Assembly (NCBI GenBank): GCA_964487745.1
Contig: CAZASG010000007.1
Span: 1 to 64,000 of the forward strand
Direction of reading: 5' to 3'
Length of the DNA stretch: 64,000 bases
DNA from: Desulfolinea sp964487745
GTDB lineage: Bacteria; Chloroflexota; Anaerolineae; Anaerolineales; Villigracilaceae
Both the position numbers and the translations under genes were made by a program. Positions 35,172 to 43,426 of this stretch are shown piece by piece (position 1 is the first letter of the stretch; each line of letters opens with the position of its first letter). Under the pieces are notes generated by a model. The model was not told where the DNA came from, did not search any database, and worked only from the letters and a program-made list of their open reading frames with translations.

Positions 35172-36446
35172 ATGCTGGATATTCGTTTAATTCGTGAAAA
35201 CCCGGATGTGGTGCGTGAAGCGCTGAAGAAACGCCAATCTGATGCGGCGGTTGTGGATGATCTTATCCGTTTGGATGAACGTCGTCGGACGATCCTAAAC
35301 GAGGTGGAGGCGCTCAAAGCCGAGCGGAATACCGTCTCGAAGGAGATCGGCAAGATGAAAGACCCCGATGAGCGCCAGGCAAAGATCGAAGCCATGCGCG
35401 CGGTTGGGGATAAGATCAGTGCTTTGGACGGGGAACTCCGGGATGTTGAGGGCGAATTAACGTCCACAATGGGAACCCTGCCTAATATCCCGAGTGATGC
35501 GACGCCCTACGGCGTGGATGAATCCGAGAACGTTGTCCTGAAAACGGTTGGCGAGATCCCATCCTTTGATTTTGCTCCGCAAACGCACTGGGACCTGGGG
35601 CCTGTTCTCGGGATCATCGACTTTGAGCGCGGCGTGAAGATCACCGGTTCCCGTTTTTACGTCTTGAGTGGCGCCGGGGCACGTTTGCAGCGGGCGCTGA
35701 TCGCCTATATGCTTGATCTGCATATCAAGCAGGGTTATACCGAAAAATATACACCTTTTATGGTCAGAAAAGAGACCGTTTATGGTGCCGGGCAATTGCC
35801 GAAATTCGTCGATAATCTTTATAAAGACCACGAAGAAGATTTGTATTTTGTGCCAACCGCGGAAGTGCCGCTGACGGGCTATCACATGGACGAGATCTTT
35901 GCCGAGGCAGACCTGCCGAAGTATTACACGGCTTATACGCCCTGTTTTCGGCGCGAGAAGATGAGCGCGGGACGAGATGTGCGCGGCATCAAGCGCGGAC
36001 ACCAGTTCGACAAGGTTGAGATGTATATGTATGTGAAGCCCGAAGATTCGGATGCGGCTTTCGAGAAGATGATGGCAGATGCTGAAGAGACCGTCGCATT
36101 ATTGGGATTGCCTTATCGCATCCATCAACTCTGCACGGGTGACCTAGGTTTCGGCGCGACGATTACCTACGATATCGAAGTTTGGGCGGCGGGATGCAAC
36201 GAGTGGCTCGAAGTTTCGTCCGTCTCGAACGTGACCGATTTCCAGGCACGCCGGGCAAATATTCGTTATCGTCCTGAAGACAGCAAGAAGAATGAATTTG
36301 TCCACACCCTGAACGGATCGGGGCTGGGCTTGCCGCGTATCATGATCGCGATCATGGAGAATTACCAGCAAGAAGATGGCTCAATCATCGTGCCGGAGGT
36401 GCTCCGCCCGTGGATCGGTGGTATGGAAGTCATTCGACCGGAGTAA
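35172..36446 (+). CDS. serS: Seryl-tRNA synthetase
   Basis: 424-residue class II synthetase that charges tRNA-Ser in the cytoplasm. An N-terminal tRNA-binding coiled coil (about residues 25-100) is followed by the catalytic core with motif 2 (TPCFRREKMSAGRDVRG near 256-272) and motif 3 (NGSGLGLPRIMIAIMENYQ near 380-398). The start is ATG 35172 with AGGAGGTG seven bases away; the in-frame extension back to 35097 runs into the T-box terminator and is not used. Control is by the T-box leader. Confidence 0.97.
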   Translation: MLDIRLIRENPDVVREALKKRQSDAAVVDDLIRLDERRRTILNEVEALKAERNTVSKEIGKMKDPDERQAKIEAMRAVGDKISALDGELRDVEGELTSTMGTLPNIPSDATPYGVDESENVVLKTVGEIPSFDFAPQTHWDLGPVLGIIDFERGVKITGSRFYVLSGAGARLQRALIAYMLDLHIKQGYTEKYTPFMVRKETVYGAGQLPKFVDNLYKDHEEDLYFVPTAEVPLTGYHMDEIFAEADLPKYYTAYTPCFRREKMSAGRDVRGIKRGHQFDKVEMYMYVKPEDSDAAFEKMMADAEETVALLGLPYRIHQLCTGDLGFGATITYDIEVWAAGCNEWLEVSSVSNVTDFQARRANIRYRPEDSKKNEFVHTLNGSGLGLPRIMIAIMENYQQEDGSIIVPEVLRPWIGGMEVIRPE

Positions 36447-36456
36447 AAAAATTGTA

Positions 36457-36500
36457 TAACGGCTTCAGCCGTTCAGACCGACTGAAGTCGCTACTACGAG
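36457..36500. repeat. Short palindromic repeat after serS
   Basis: ACGGCTTCAGCCGT followed by ACCGACTGAAGTCG: two related short inverted repeats of the GACTTCAGTCG type, common in intergenic DNA of such genomes. Confidence 0.45.
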
Positions 36501-36507
36501 GTTAAGA

Positions 36508-36549
36508 AATTACCTGCCATGGTTTATAATCATGGCAGGTAATTTTTAA
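36508..36549 (+). terminator. Rho-independent terminator between serS and the AT-rich cassette
   Basis: Perfect 14-bp stem (36508-36521 with 36531-36544), a 9-base loop and a TTTTAAT tail. Confidence 0.8.
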
Positions 36550-36567
36550 TTAAGAATAGGAGGAAAT

Positions 36568-36663
36568 ATGTTTGTTGGGTTTGAAATTTCAATCCCTGAT
36601 TTCTTTAGCGAATATTCTTTATCTAATTTTCAATGCTTACACTTATCAATTAGTATTGAATAA
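36568..36663 (+). CDS. 31-codon small ORF with strong RBS, heading the AT-rich cassette
   Basis: A short frame (MFVGFEISIPDFFSEYSLSN...) preceded by AGGAGG at 36558-36563, five bases before the ATG, which is a better RBS than that of the following gene. It ends 14 bases before the DUF4145-like gene. The peptide is acidic and aromatic, and matches nothing I recognise. It may be a leader peptide, a small toxin or antitoxin, or a chance frame. Support is the RBS, the position after a terminator and the spacing. Confidence 0.35.
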   Translation: MFVGFEISIPDFFSEYSLSNFQCLHLSISIE

Positions 36664-36677
36664 AGAGGAATAAAAAA

Positions 36678-37313
36678 ATGCGAAGACTTCCCTTAAACTG
36701 GCAAAACGAGCAAACTCAAAATGGTATTACATACGATTGCGGTTTCTGTGGCACTAATACTACACCTTCTAAAGGTTGGCACACTGCAAATGGACCAGAA
36801 AGGGCATTTATATTAATTTGTACAAAATGTAATAGGCCTTCTTTTGTACATACATTCAATCAGGAGGTAAAAAGCACTACACCCGCAGCAAGAATAGGGA
36901 GAGACATCCTTGGTCTACCCGAAAAAATAGATTTACTCTACAACGAAGCCCGAAAATGTACATCTGTAGGGGCATATACATCTGCGGTCTTGACCTGCAG
37001 AAAAATATTAATGCATATCGCAGTTGAAAAAGGAGCTGATGAAGGAATAAAGTTTATTGAGTATGTAAAATTCCTAGAAGATAATAACTTCATTCCTCCT
37101 GATGGAAAGGAGTGGGTTGACCATATTCGTTCTAAAGCTAATGAAGCAAACCACGAAATAACAATCTTGAGTTTAACTGATGCAGACGATTTGTTGACTT
37201 TTACCGAAATGCTCCTCAGGCTAGTTTTCGAATTTAAACATAGACTTTCTAAAGATGAAAATAACATTGAATTAAATTTACTTGTTCGAAAAATGACAAC
37301 TCAAAACATCTAA
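36678..37313 (+). CDS. DUF4145-like protein with N-terminal zinc-finger-like cysteines
   Basis: 211 residues. The N-terminal part has two CxxC pairs (CGFCG near residues 21-25 and CTKC near 49-52), suggesting a zinc ribbon. The rest is helical and resembles DUF4145: LYNEARKCTSVGAYTSAVLT near 87-106, then CRKILMHIAVEKGA, and NEANHEITILSLTDADDLL near 155-173. DUF4145 proteins are often met next to restriction and other defence genes, but their activity is unknown. The gene is strongly AT-rich compared with serS and shares a likely transcript with the next gene, 17 bases downstream. Confidence 0.65.
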   Translation: MRRLPLNWQNEQTQNGITYDCGFCGTNTTPSKGWHTANGPERAFILICTKCNRPSFVHTFNQEVKSTTPAARIGRDILGLPEKIDLLYNEARKCTSVGAYTSAVLTCRKILMHIAVEKGADEGIKFIEYVKFLEDNNFIPPDGKEWVDHIRSKANEANHEITILSLTDADDLLTFTEMLLRLVFEFKHRLSKDENNIELNLLVRKMTTQNI

Positions 37314-37330
37314 GTCCATACAAGGATGAA

Positions 37331-38107
37331 ATGAAACTTATGAGTTCACAGCAGAAGCTCTGGAAAAATATCAAACGCAACTTTGACATATACCTTACTA
37401 TTATTGTAGCTATAATAGTAGGTATCTTAGGTATCTTTGGGGTTGTTGAGAACACTGTTGTATCGTCTGCTGTATTAGCAACTTTAGCATTGGTATCAAG
37501 TAGCCTTCTTGTAAATAGACGAGAAAGTGATGATTTACGTTCTGAATTGTCTAATCTTGCGCCTAAATATTCTATTATTAGTCGTCTTTTTAACCCAGAA
37601 TATGATATTGCAGATGTAATCCAGCAAATCAGAAATTCTCGCGTAATCTATTTATGGGGGACTGCTCTTACAACACATATTCCTTTGCTAAGAGATGAAA
37701 TAAAGCAAGGTTTACAAAAGGGGCTTGAAATAAAGTTCTTGCTTATAAAACCACATAGCAGTGCAGTCAGGATGGCGGTTTTCCGAGCAAACAATTTTGG
37801 CGAAAGTCAACTAAATGCAGCTTTAGAGAGAAATTTGGCAATCTTGCATGATCTTCAGATGGAAGTTCCTAATGGAAAGCTGGAATATAAAGTTGTCGAT
37901 TATCTTGCCCCATATGCAATGCAATGTTTTGATCCTCATCTTGCGCAAGGTGCTGTTCGAATAATTCTGTCAACTTTTCAACTCAAAAATATTTTATTTC
38001 GTCCAAGTTTTAAGATAAACCGAACAGATGACGAAAAATGGTTTATGTACTTTGTTGAACAGTTTGAACTCATATGGGGTGAAGCAGAGTTTTATAAAAA
38101 AGAATAA
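37331..38107 (+). CDS. Membrane-anchored protein with PLD-like C-terminal fold, function unknown
   Basis: 258 residues: two hydrophobic helices near 20-42 and 45-65, a short charged linker, then a soluble domain. The soluble part has a strand/helix pattern VIYLWGTALTTHIPLLRDEI near 109-128 and LEIKFLLIKPHSSAVRMAVF near 138-157. This resembles the half-site of phospholipase-D-like domains of the DUF5919 sort, but no HKD motif is present. The start is ATG 37331 (AAGGA at 37322-37326); ATG 37340 is also possible. It is AT-rich like the upstream gene and closed by a terminator. A membrane effector partnered with the DUF4145-like protein is a guess. Confidence 0.55.
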   Translation: MKLMSSQQKLWKNIKRNFDIYLTIIVAIIVGILGIFGVVENTVVSSAVLATLALVSSSLLVNRRESDDLRSELSNLAPKYSIISRLFNPEYDIADVIQQIRNSRVIYLWGTALTTHIPLLRDEIKQGLQKGLEIKFLLIKPHSSAVRMAVFRANNFGESQLNAALERNLAILHDLQMEVPNGKLEYKVVDYLAPYAMQCFDPHLAQGAVRIILSTFQLKNILFRPSFKINRTDDEKWFMYFVEQFELIWGEAEFYKKE

Positions 38108-38145
38108 AAGATCCGCATAACACGATATAGTTAGCAGAGTATCAA

Positions 38146-38182
38146 AAGAAACAGGACGGTTTTTTGTTCTGTTTCTTCTTTT
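38146..38182 (+). terminator. Rho-independent terminator of the AT-rich cassette
   Basis: Twelve-bp stem with one G-U pair (38146-38157 with 38166-38177), an 8-base T-rich loop and the tail CTTTT. Confidence 0.75.
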
Positions 38183-38280
38183 CCAGCCAAAATCTAATTT
38201 ATAATCAGGACGATCTTTTTTGCACCTTATGTTGCACTTTTGCGTAAATTTCTTGACTGAGATTTCTATTTATGACATCC

Positions 38281-38385
38281 GCCCGCGGGTAAACCCGGCG
38301 GGCTACGAGGCTCAGGGATGATAAATCGTCCCACGTTTTTAGCCCGAAGGGCTTTCGCCTTGTAGCCTGGACATTGATGTCCAGG
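38281..38385. repeat. Cluster of four small hairpins before the DUF456 gene
   Basis: GCCCGCGGGT / ACCCGGCGGGC (38281-38302), GGGATGAT / ATCGTCCC (38315-38332), AGCCC-GAA-GGGCT (38341-38353) and CCTGGACAT / ATGTCCAGG (38366-38385). The 308-base gap 38108-38415 holds only the terminator, this cluster and the RBS TAGGAGA near 38404. Confidence 0.6.
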
Positions 38386-38415
38386 TGGACATATTTTTAC
38401 CTTTAGGAGAAAAAC

Positions 38416-38904
38416 ATGCCTGAATGGCTCGCTACATCTATCACCGTCATCACCGTTTTCGTCATGCTCTTTGGTCTTTTTGGCTTGATCGTGCCGATCT
38501 TCCCCGGTTTGGTCATTATCTGGCTGGCTGCCTTGGGATTCGGCATCGTTACCGGATTCACGACGACGGGTTGGATCCTTTTCGCCATCATCACCTTGCT
38601 GATGGTCATCGGCAATACCATCGACGGGTTGTTGATGGGCGCAAAAGCCCTCGAGCATGGCGCCGATAAAAAAGCCATCCTCTGGACGCTGGTCGTCGCA
38701 GTGGTGGTCAGTTTGGTGCTTTCGCCCATCGGTGGTCTCATCGCTGCTCCGCTGACGCTCTTCTGGCTGGAGCGGGGGAATGGGCATTCCAAGGAAAAAG
38801 CGTGGGAGATCACGCGCGGTATGCTAATTGGCTGGGGCTGGGCTTTTTTTGCCCGCTTCGGGATCGGCATCCTGATGATCGTGCTTTGGGGCTTTGCGGC
38901 GTAG
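38416..38904 (+). CDS. DUF456 family membrane protein
   Basis: 162-residue integral membrane protein with about four hydrophobic segments. The DUF456 pattern is seen in GLIVPIFPGLVIIWLAALGF near residues 23-42, then GNTIDGLLMGAKALEHGADK near 66-85 and GGLIAAPLTLFWLERGN near 108-124. DUF456 proteins are small, widespread and of unknown function. RBS AGGAGA precedes the ATG. The gene follows a hairpin-rich spacer and is at the GC level of the bulk genome again, marking the end of the AT-rich cassette. Confidence 0.8.
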   Translation: MPEWLATSITVITVFVMLFGLFGLIVPIFPGLVIIWLAALGFGIVTGFTTTGWILFAIITLLMVIGNTIDGLLMGAKALEHGADKKAILWTLVVAVVVSLVLSPIGGLIAAPLTLFWLERGNGHSKEKAWEITRGMLIGWGWAFFARFGIGILMIVLWGFAA

Positions 38905-38954
38905 CGAACTGACCTTACGCAGCGATGAATAATGGACTGTCGTTTTCCCCCATC

Positions 38955-39030
38955 CTGGCCTTCCCCCAAAATGGGGGGAGGGACAGGTTCTCCCCCGCTT
39001 ATCGAGGGAGTTAGAGGGGGGATAACTTGA
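38955..39030. repeat. C/G-run palindromic repeat
   Basis: TTCCCCCAAAATGGGGGGA hairpin followed by CTCCC...GAGGGAG and GAGGGGGG runs. It resembles the intergenic elements at 53041 and 54368 in style only. Confidence 0.4.
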
Positions 39031-39094
39031 AAAAGTTTTTAAAGAACTTTCCGCAGGCTACTTTAAAAGTTTGATCTTCCAAAAGGAGAAATAA

Positions 39095-39379
39095 ATGCCA
39101 AATCTAATGCTTGATATTCTTGATCTCTTGGGTGCCTTGCTGCGCCTGATCGGCTTTCTCGTCTTCGGCTTTGGGCTGGGTTGGTTTGTTCTGGATGCCT
39201 ATCGCAAAGACAACTGGCAATTACAAGTTGCTGCACTGCTCGGTTTCGTCTTTGCTGCGGTTGGCTTGGCAAAATACCTTTCTGCCGGTTCATTGGGAAT
39301 GTTTGCCCTCGGAGCAGGCGGCGCGATGTTGATGTGGGGCATGTCGAAAGATAAGAAAAAAGACGAAGAAGACGAATAA
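39095..39379 (+). CDS. Small membrane protein, unknown function
   Basis: 94 residues with three hydrophobic segments (about 10-33, 43-60 and 65-82) and a short highly charged tail KDKKKDEEDE in the cytoplasm or at the surface. RBS AAAGGAG at 39081-39087. No family recognised. It is separated from the DUF456 gene by a repeat-rich spacer and shares a bidirectional terminator with the convergent ferritin gene. Confidence 0.65.
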   Translation: MPNLMLDILDLLGALLRLIGFLVFGFGLGWFVLDAYRKDNWQLQVAALLGFVFAAVGLAKYLSAGSLGMFALGAGGAMLMWGMSKDKKKDEEDE

Positions 39380-39394
39380 GGCAAGCCAAATAAA

Positions 39395-39424
39395 AACAGG
39401 CACTTCAAATTTGAAGTGCCTGTT
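39395..39424. terminator. Bidirectional terminator palindrome
   Basis: Perfect 30-base palindrome (arms 39395-39409 and 39410-39424) between convergent genes. A-rich on the left and a short T-rich run on the right. Confidence 0.75.
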
Positions 39425-39446
39425 CACTATTTAAAAGACATTCTCT

Positions 39447-39947
39447 TTACGGAGCAGGTTCTTCTGTGCGAACCAGATAACTCTCGATCATGAAGAGATT
39501 CTTCTCGCCCACGCGCTGCACAACCTCGAGCAAAGTTTCCATGCTCGAAACTTCCTCCACCTGCTCGGTCACGAACCATTGCAAAAAAGTCTGCGCGGCA
39601 TAATCGCGCTCTTCCATCGCCACATCCATCAGGGCGTGGATCTGGTCGGTCACTTCATTTTCCCAATCCAAAGACATCTGGAAGCTCGCAGCCGTATCCG
39701 CGATCTCATAGACTGGCGCATCAATGGCGGGGATCTTTACTTCAGCGCCGATATCCAGTAGATAATGCAAGAATTTCATCGCATGTTCCTGTTCTTCCAC
39801 AGCCTGGGCGTAGAAGAACTCGGCAAATTTGGGCAGCGAGCGCGTATCAAAATACGCCGCGATCTGCGTATATTGCATCGCAGCGCCCATCTCGTTGCCG
39901 ATCTGCTCATTCATCATATTGGCCAATTTTTCGCTAATTCTCATCAT
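39447..39947 (-). CDS. ftnA: Ferritin
   Basis: 166-residue four-helix iron-storage protein. Ferroxidase residues are in place: Glu in LANMMNEQIGNEMGAAMQYT near residues 8-27, and the EExxH motif in AQAVEEQEHAMKFLHYLLD near 47-65. A later helix has EVTDQIHALMDVAMEERDY with a conserved glutamate. Oxidises Fe(II) and stores Fe(III) in a 24-mer shell in the cytoplasm. RBS AAAGGAAAG on the minus strand. It ends at the bidirectional terminator and is not in an obvious operon. Confidence 0.92.
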   Translation of the reverse strand: MMRISEKLANMMNEQIGNEMGAAMQYTQIAAYFDTRSLPKFAEFFYAQAVEEQEHAMKFLHYLLDIGAEVKIPAIDAPVYEIADTAASFQMSLDWENEVTDQIHALMDVAMEERDYAAQTFLQWFVTEQVEEVSSMETLLEVVQRVGEKNLFMIESYLVRTEEPAP

Positions 39948-40008
39948 TCTTTCCTTTTTGGGGGACTAAAAGAAACCTTATACAAACTCGGGCACTCGAC
40001 ACCCTGAG

Positions 40009-41271
40009 TTATTGAAGATTCGTTAAAGCTTCCAGCGCAGCCGCGCCCGGGTCAACTTGCTCCCGTAAAACCGACATCGTCGCAACCCTGAAAATCTCGC
40101 CCAAACTCTCCGTTATATCGTTCGAGGGGATCGGCTGCGCGATGAGACTCAATTCATGCAGTGTGGTCTGGTTTTCGTCTAAAGCGGTGGGGCGGGGCGG
40201 CAGGGTGCCGGTCGCGGCTGTCCATTCGGCGAGGAAGGCACTGTCAGACAGGTATTCCGCCAATTCAACGGCAGCAGGTTCAAGGTCCGGGGACGATCCC
40301 GCCAGCGCCCAAACCCAGGCAGATGCCAGGGAGCAGTGCACCCCGTTCGGGGCGGGGATGGGGACAATTTCCGCATCCGCTGGCGCTTTCTCCACAAATT
40401 CGCTTACCCAAACTGCTGCGGCAGTTTCGGGCTGGGCGTTGAAGGCTTCCCAGAGAACTTCCTGATCTTGAATGTCTGCTGAAGCTACCGAGAAATTTTC
40501 GCTCTGATAGAAACTGAGCAGGTTGGTCAACTCTTCTTCGGCGAGACTGGGCAGACCTTGCTCGTTGCGCATCAGCGCGCCCGAAGTTGGGTAAAGACAA
40601 TGACTCAACTGCGCTTCGGCGTTATCAGCCGGGAAGATGATCTGCGTTTCCTGCGCGAGAAGACTCTCGACGGTGGGCAGGGCAGGGGCATCTTCAGCAG
40701 GGCGATAGGCGAGCCCGAAAAGATCGGCGGCGAAGGGCAGCCCATACGCCGAATTCTGGATATGCGCGAGCGGGCGCGCGTAGGGGAACCAATCGGGGTC
40801 GTCGAGCAGGGTGCTCAAGCCATCAATGGGATGCAGGATACCCGCCAACGCCGCCCGTTCAAGATCGGGGCGGCTGAGCGCCACCAGATCGGGCATTGCG
40901 GAGGGAGCAGTATTTTGCGTGGCAAGCAGAGAATTAAGCAGGCTGGCTTGCCCATCTACGGCTTTGATGCGTACCTCGAGGATCAGGTCGGGGCGGCGTT
41001 TCTGGAAGGTTTCCAAACGCGCACGTAGAATTTCACCCGCATCCGTTTCAGCGGCGGGGTCAAATTCGGGTGGCAGCCAGATGTGTAAGATCTGCGGCTC
41101 TGTTTCGGTAGGTATCTCTTCTTCTACGCTTTCAGAAGGAGTTTCTGTTGCAATATTCTCAACAAGGGGCGTTGGTGTAGCTGGCTCTGGTGTGGTGTAG
41201 GGGAAGCTGGCGCACGCCGTGAGAAGGGTGATAAGCAGAAAAAGAGACGCAAGGTGCAGCGATCTTGTCAT
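40009..41271 (-). CDS. Orphan extracellular solute-binding lipoprotein (sugar-binding class)
   Basis: 420-residue lipoprotein: signal peptide with lipobox LTAC (Cys20), a Thr/Pro/Glu-rich linker (about 25-58), then a type-2 binding fold of the MalE/UgpB class (ILHIWLPPEFDPAAETDAGE near 61-80, SAYGLPFAADLFGLAYRP near 175-192, ATGTLPPRPTALDENQ near 370-385). No permease or ATPase gene is adjacent, so it either feeds a distant transporter or serves as a surface sensor. Its start overlaps the stop of the last M42 peptidase (TAATG), placing it at the end of that operon. Confidence 0.8.
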   Translation of the reverse strand: MTRSLHLASLFLLITLLTACASFPYTTPEPATPTPLVENIATETPSESVEEEIPTETEPQILHIWLPPEFDPAAETDAGEILRARLETFQKRRPDLILEVRIKAVDGQASLLNSLLATQNTAPSAMPDLVALSRPDLERAALAGILHPIDGLSTLLDDPDWFPYARPLAHIQNSAYGLPFAADLFGLAYRPAEDAPALPTVESLLAQETQIIFPADNAEAQLSHCLYPTSGALMRNEQGLPSLAEEELTNLLSFYQSENFSVASADIQDQEVLWEAFNAQPETAAAVWVSEFVEKAPADAEIVPIPAPNGVHCSLASAWVWALAGSSPDLEPAAVELAEYLSDSAFLAEWTAATGTLPPRPTALDENQTTLHELSLIAQPIPSNDITESLGEIFRVATMSVLREQVDPGAAALEALTNLQ

Positions 41272-42269
41272 TAGAGAGTGATCTCTTTGCTAAGCAATGC
41301 CACCAGCAATTTGACGGTGTTTTGCATATCGTCGTGATCGACCATCTCGGAAGGTGAGTGAACATAACGACAGGGGATGGAAATATTCCCCGCCATCACA
41401 CCCGCGCCCGCCATTTGTATGGCACGTGCATCGGTGCTGCCCAAGGTTGAAACCTCGCGCTGGTAGGGGATCTTCGCTTTTTCCGCGCTAGCGATCATCC
41501 ACTTGACGATGCGTGGATCAGCGATCATGCCCACGTCGCGAATTTTGATGGCGGGACCCTTGCCAAGATCAACGTCTTTGGTGGCACTGTCGGGGGTGTC
41601 ACCGGTGGGGCAAATATCGAGGGCGATCCCGATCTCGGGGGCTACGCCATAAGCGGAGGTGGCTGCGCCACGTACCTGAACTTCTTCCTGTGTGGTGAAA
41701 ACAAAATAGATCTCATGCGGGCTGGATTTTAGCTGACGCATGGTCTCGATCTGGACAGTTACGCTGGCGCGGTTATCCATCGATTTGGCGATCAGACGTT
41801 TGCCCAGATCGTGGAAGGGACGCTCAATGGCAGCCACATCCCCAACCTGGACGGGGCAATCTTTAGGACTGCTGGCACCCACGTCGATGAACATTTTATC
41901 CATCGGGATGAGTTTGCGTGGTTGGGTCAGATATTCCGCGCCAACAACGCCATAGGTCCCGTTCAAAAAGCGGACGCGCGCGCCCACCAGCGTGATTGGT
42001 AGAAAGGTGCCCAGTTGCGTGAAACGCACGAAACCTTTTTCATCCACGTGGTTGACGATCAGCCCGATCTCGTCCATGTGGGCTGCCAGCATGATCTTTT
42101 TTCCGCCTTTGCCTTTGGTCGGTGCCTTTCGGGCGATCAGGTTGCCGAGCGCATCCACGCGGATTTCGTCGGCGAGTCCTTTGATCTCTTCCATGATCAC
42201 ATCGCGGATGCGAGCTTCGTAGCCGGAGGGGCTGGCGGTTTCGGTTAGTTTTTTGAGTAAAGATTTCAT
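41271..42269 (-). CDS. M42 family metallo-aminopeptidase, copy 3
   Basis: 332 residues, third of three tandem M42 genes. Two-metal ligands are visible: LAAHMDEIGLIVNH (His, Asp) near residues 61-74, KSMDNRASV near 180 (Asp), TTQEEVQVRGA near 211-221 (catalytic Glu pair), ALDICPTG (Asp) and a C-terminal YVHSPSEMVDHDD (His). Cytoplasmic M42 enzymes form large TET dodecamers that trim peptides to amino acids. RBS AGGAAA. It is 92 bases downstream of copy 2, after a short repeat-like spacer, and overlaps the solute-binding gene. Confidence 0.9.
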   Translation of the reverse strand: MKSLLKKLTETASPSGYEARIRDVIMEEIKGLADEIRVDALGNLIARKAPTKGKGGKKIMLAAHMDEIGLIVNHVDEKGFVRFTQLGTFLPITLVGARVRFLNGTYGVVGAEYLTQPRKLIPMDKMFIDVGASSPKDCPVQVGDVAAIERPFHDLGKRLIAKSMDNRASVTVQIETMRQLKSSPHEIYFVFTTQEEVQVRGAATSAYGVAPEIGIALDICPTGDTPDSATKDVDLGKGPAIKIRDVGMIADPRIVKWMIASAEKAKIPYQREVSTLGSTDARAIQMAGAGVMAGNISIPCRYVHSPSEMVDHDDMQNTVKLLVALLSKEITL

Positions 42270-42292
42270 AGGGTTTTCCTAAATCACGAATT

Positions 42293-42360
42293 TTCCGAAT
42301 GTAACGAATAAGACGAGTGTTTTTATTCGTGCTATTCGTCGAATTCGAGACATCCGTGAT
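42293..42360. repeat. Repeat-like spacer between M42 copies 2 and 3
   Basis: Several ACGAAT / ATTCGT words, including the inverted pair ACGAATAA (42304-42311) and TTATTCGT (42323-42330), and ends reading CACGAAT and CCGTG. Probably a small intergenic element. Confidence 0.4.
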
Positions 42361-42361
42361 C

Positions 42362-43426
42362 TTATCTTGCTTCTTCCAAAATTTTCGGCGAGAGATCATG
42401 CAGCGCCGCGTGCAATAAATTCAGGGTGTTTTCCCAATCTTTGATGCGACAAAGCCCCATCGCAGTATGGGCATAACGTCCCGGCACGGAGACCGAGCCA
42501 GATGGGATTCCCGCCCGCGAAAGGTGGATCGCGCCCGCATCCGTACCGCCGCCACCGGGCTGACGGTATTGATAGGGAATATTATGTTTATCACCGGTCT
42601 CGCTCAACCAGCGGATAATGCGCGGATCAGAAAGTGTGCGCGCATCGGCGGTGTAGATAGCGGGGCCCTTATCCAGTTTTGTGTTGTAGCGGATATTCTC
42701 GCCGTCGTCGTGAGTGGGCAAGTCATAGGCGGGCGTTGAGTCGATGGCGAGTGCCAGATCGGGGTTTAACGTATGGGCAGCGACCTTCGCGCCACGCAAG
42801 CCCAATTCCTCCTGCACGGTGAAGGCAGCCAGCAAGTCGATATTCGCAGGCGCATTCTTCAATAATTCGATCAGGATGGCGACGCCAAGACGGTCATCCA
42901 AAGCCTTTGCGCGGATGGATTGACCGATCCGCATGAATTTCGTGGCAAAGGTTGCCCGATCCCCGACCTTGACATTGGGCTTGCCCGTCCCCACATCTAT
43001 TCGTAACGCCGAGAGCGGGATCTTGCTATTCCACTGCCCCGGAGCAACCAGGTGGATAGGCGCAGCGCCGATCACCCCGGGCACCTTCTCGCGCCCGACC
43101 CAAACAGGCTTGCCTGCCAGTTGGCGTGGGTCAATCCCGCCAATGGTCTCGAATTGGAAAAGCCCGCTGCCTTCCTCGTTGACGAGCATAAAGCCAATCT
43201 CGTCCATATGGGCAGCCAGCATCACCTTCAGGCGATTTTTGCCCTTGCCATATTTCGTGACGAGCAGATTGCCCATTGCGTCGATTTTGGTCTTGTCGGC
43301 AAGAGATTCCACTTCTGCCCGCACGATCTTGCGGATGGCACCCTCATCGCCCGAAACAGCGACTTCGTTAGTCAGTTTTTCAAGGAGATCGATTTGTGAT
43401 TTACGTATTTTTAGCATCTTAGTCAT
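42362..43426 (-). CDS. M42 family metallo-aminopeptidase, copy 2
   Basis: 354 residues. Metal and catalytic motifs are intact: LAAHMDEIGFMLVNE near 71-85, KALDDRLGVAIL near 187 (the copy with DDR instead of DNR), TVQEELGLRGAKVAA near 217-231, ALAIDSTPAYD and RYAHTAMGL near the end. It is the longest of the trio and differs enough that the three are old paralogues. The ATG at 43426 overlaps the previous gene by 8 bases; ATG 43417, just after its stop, is the alternative. Confidence 0.9.
   Translation of the reverse strand: MTKMLKIRKSQIDLLEKLTNEVAVSGDEGAIRKIVRAEVESLADKTKIDAMGNLLVTKYGKGKNRLKVMLAAHMDEIGFMLVNEEGSGLFQFETIGGIDPRQLAGKPVWVGREKVPGVIGAAPIHLVAPGQWNSKIPLSALRIDVGTGKPNVKVGDRATFATKFMRIGQSIRAKALDDRLGVAILIELLKNAPANIDLLAAFTVQEELGLRGAKVAAHTLNPDLALAIDSTPAYDLPTHDDGENIRYNTKLDKGPAIYTADARTLSDPRIIRWLSETGDKHNIPYQYRQPGGGGTDAGAIHLSRAGIPSGSVSVPGRYAHTAMGLCRIKDWENTLNLLHAALHDLSPKILEEAR

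Noticed and set aside
38253..38276. TTGACT followed by TATGAC as a promoter for the DUF456 gene
   Set aside because: The spacer is only 12 bases, too short for a sigma-70-type promoter.
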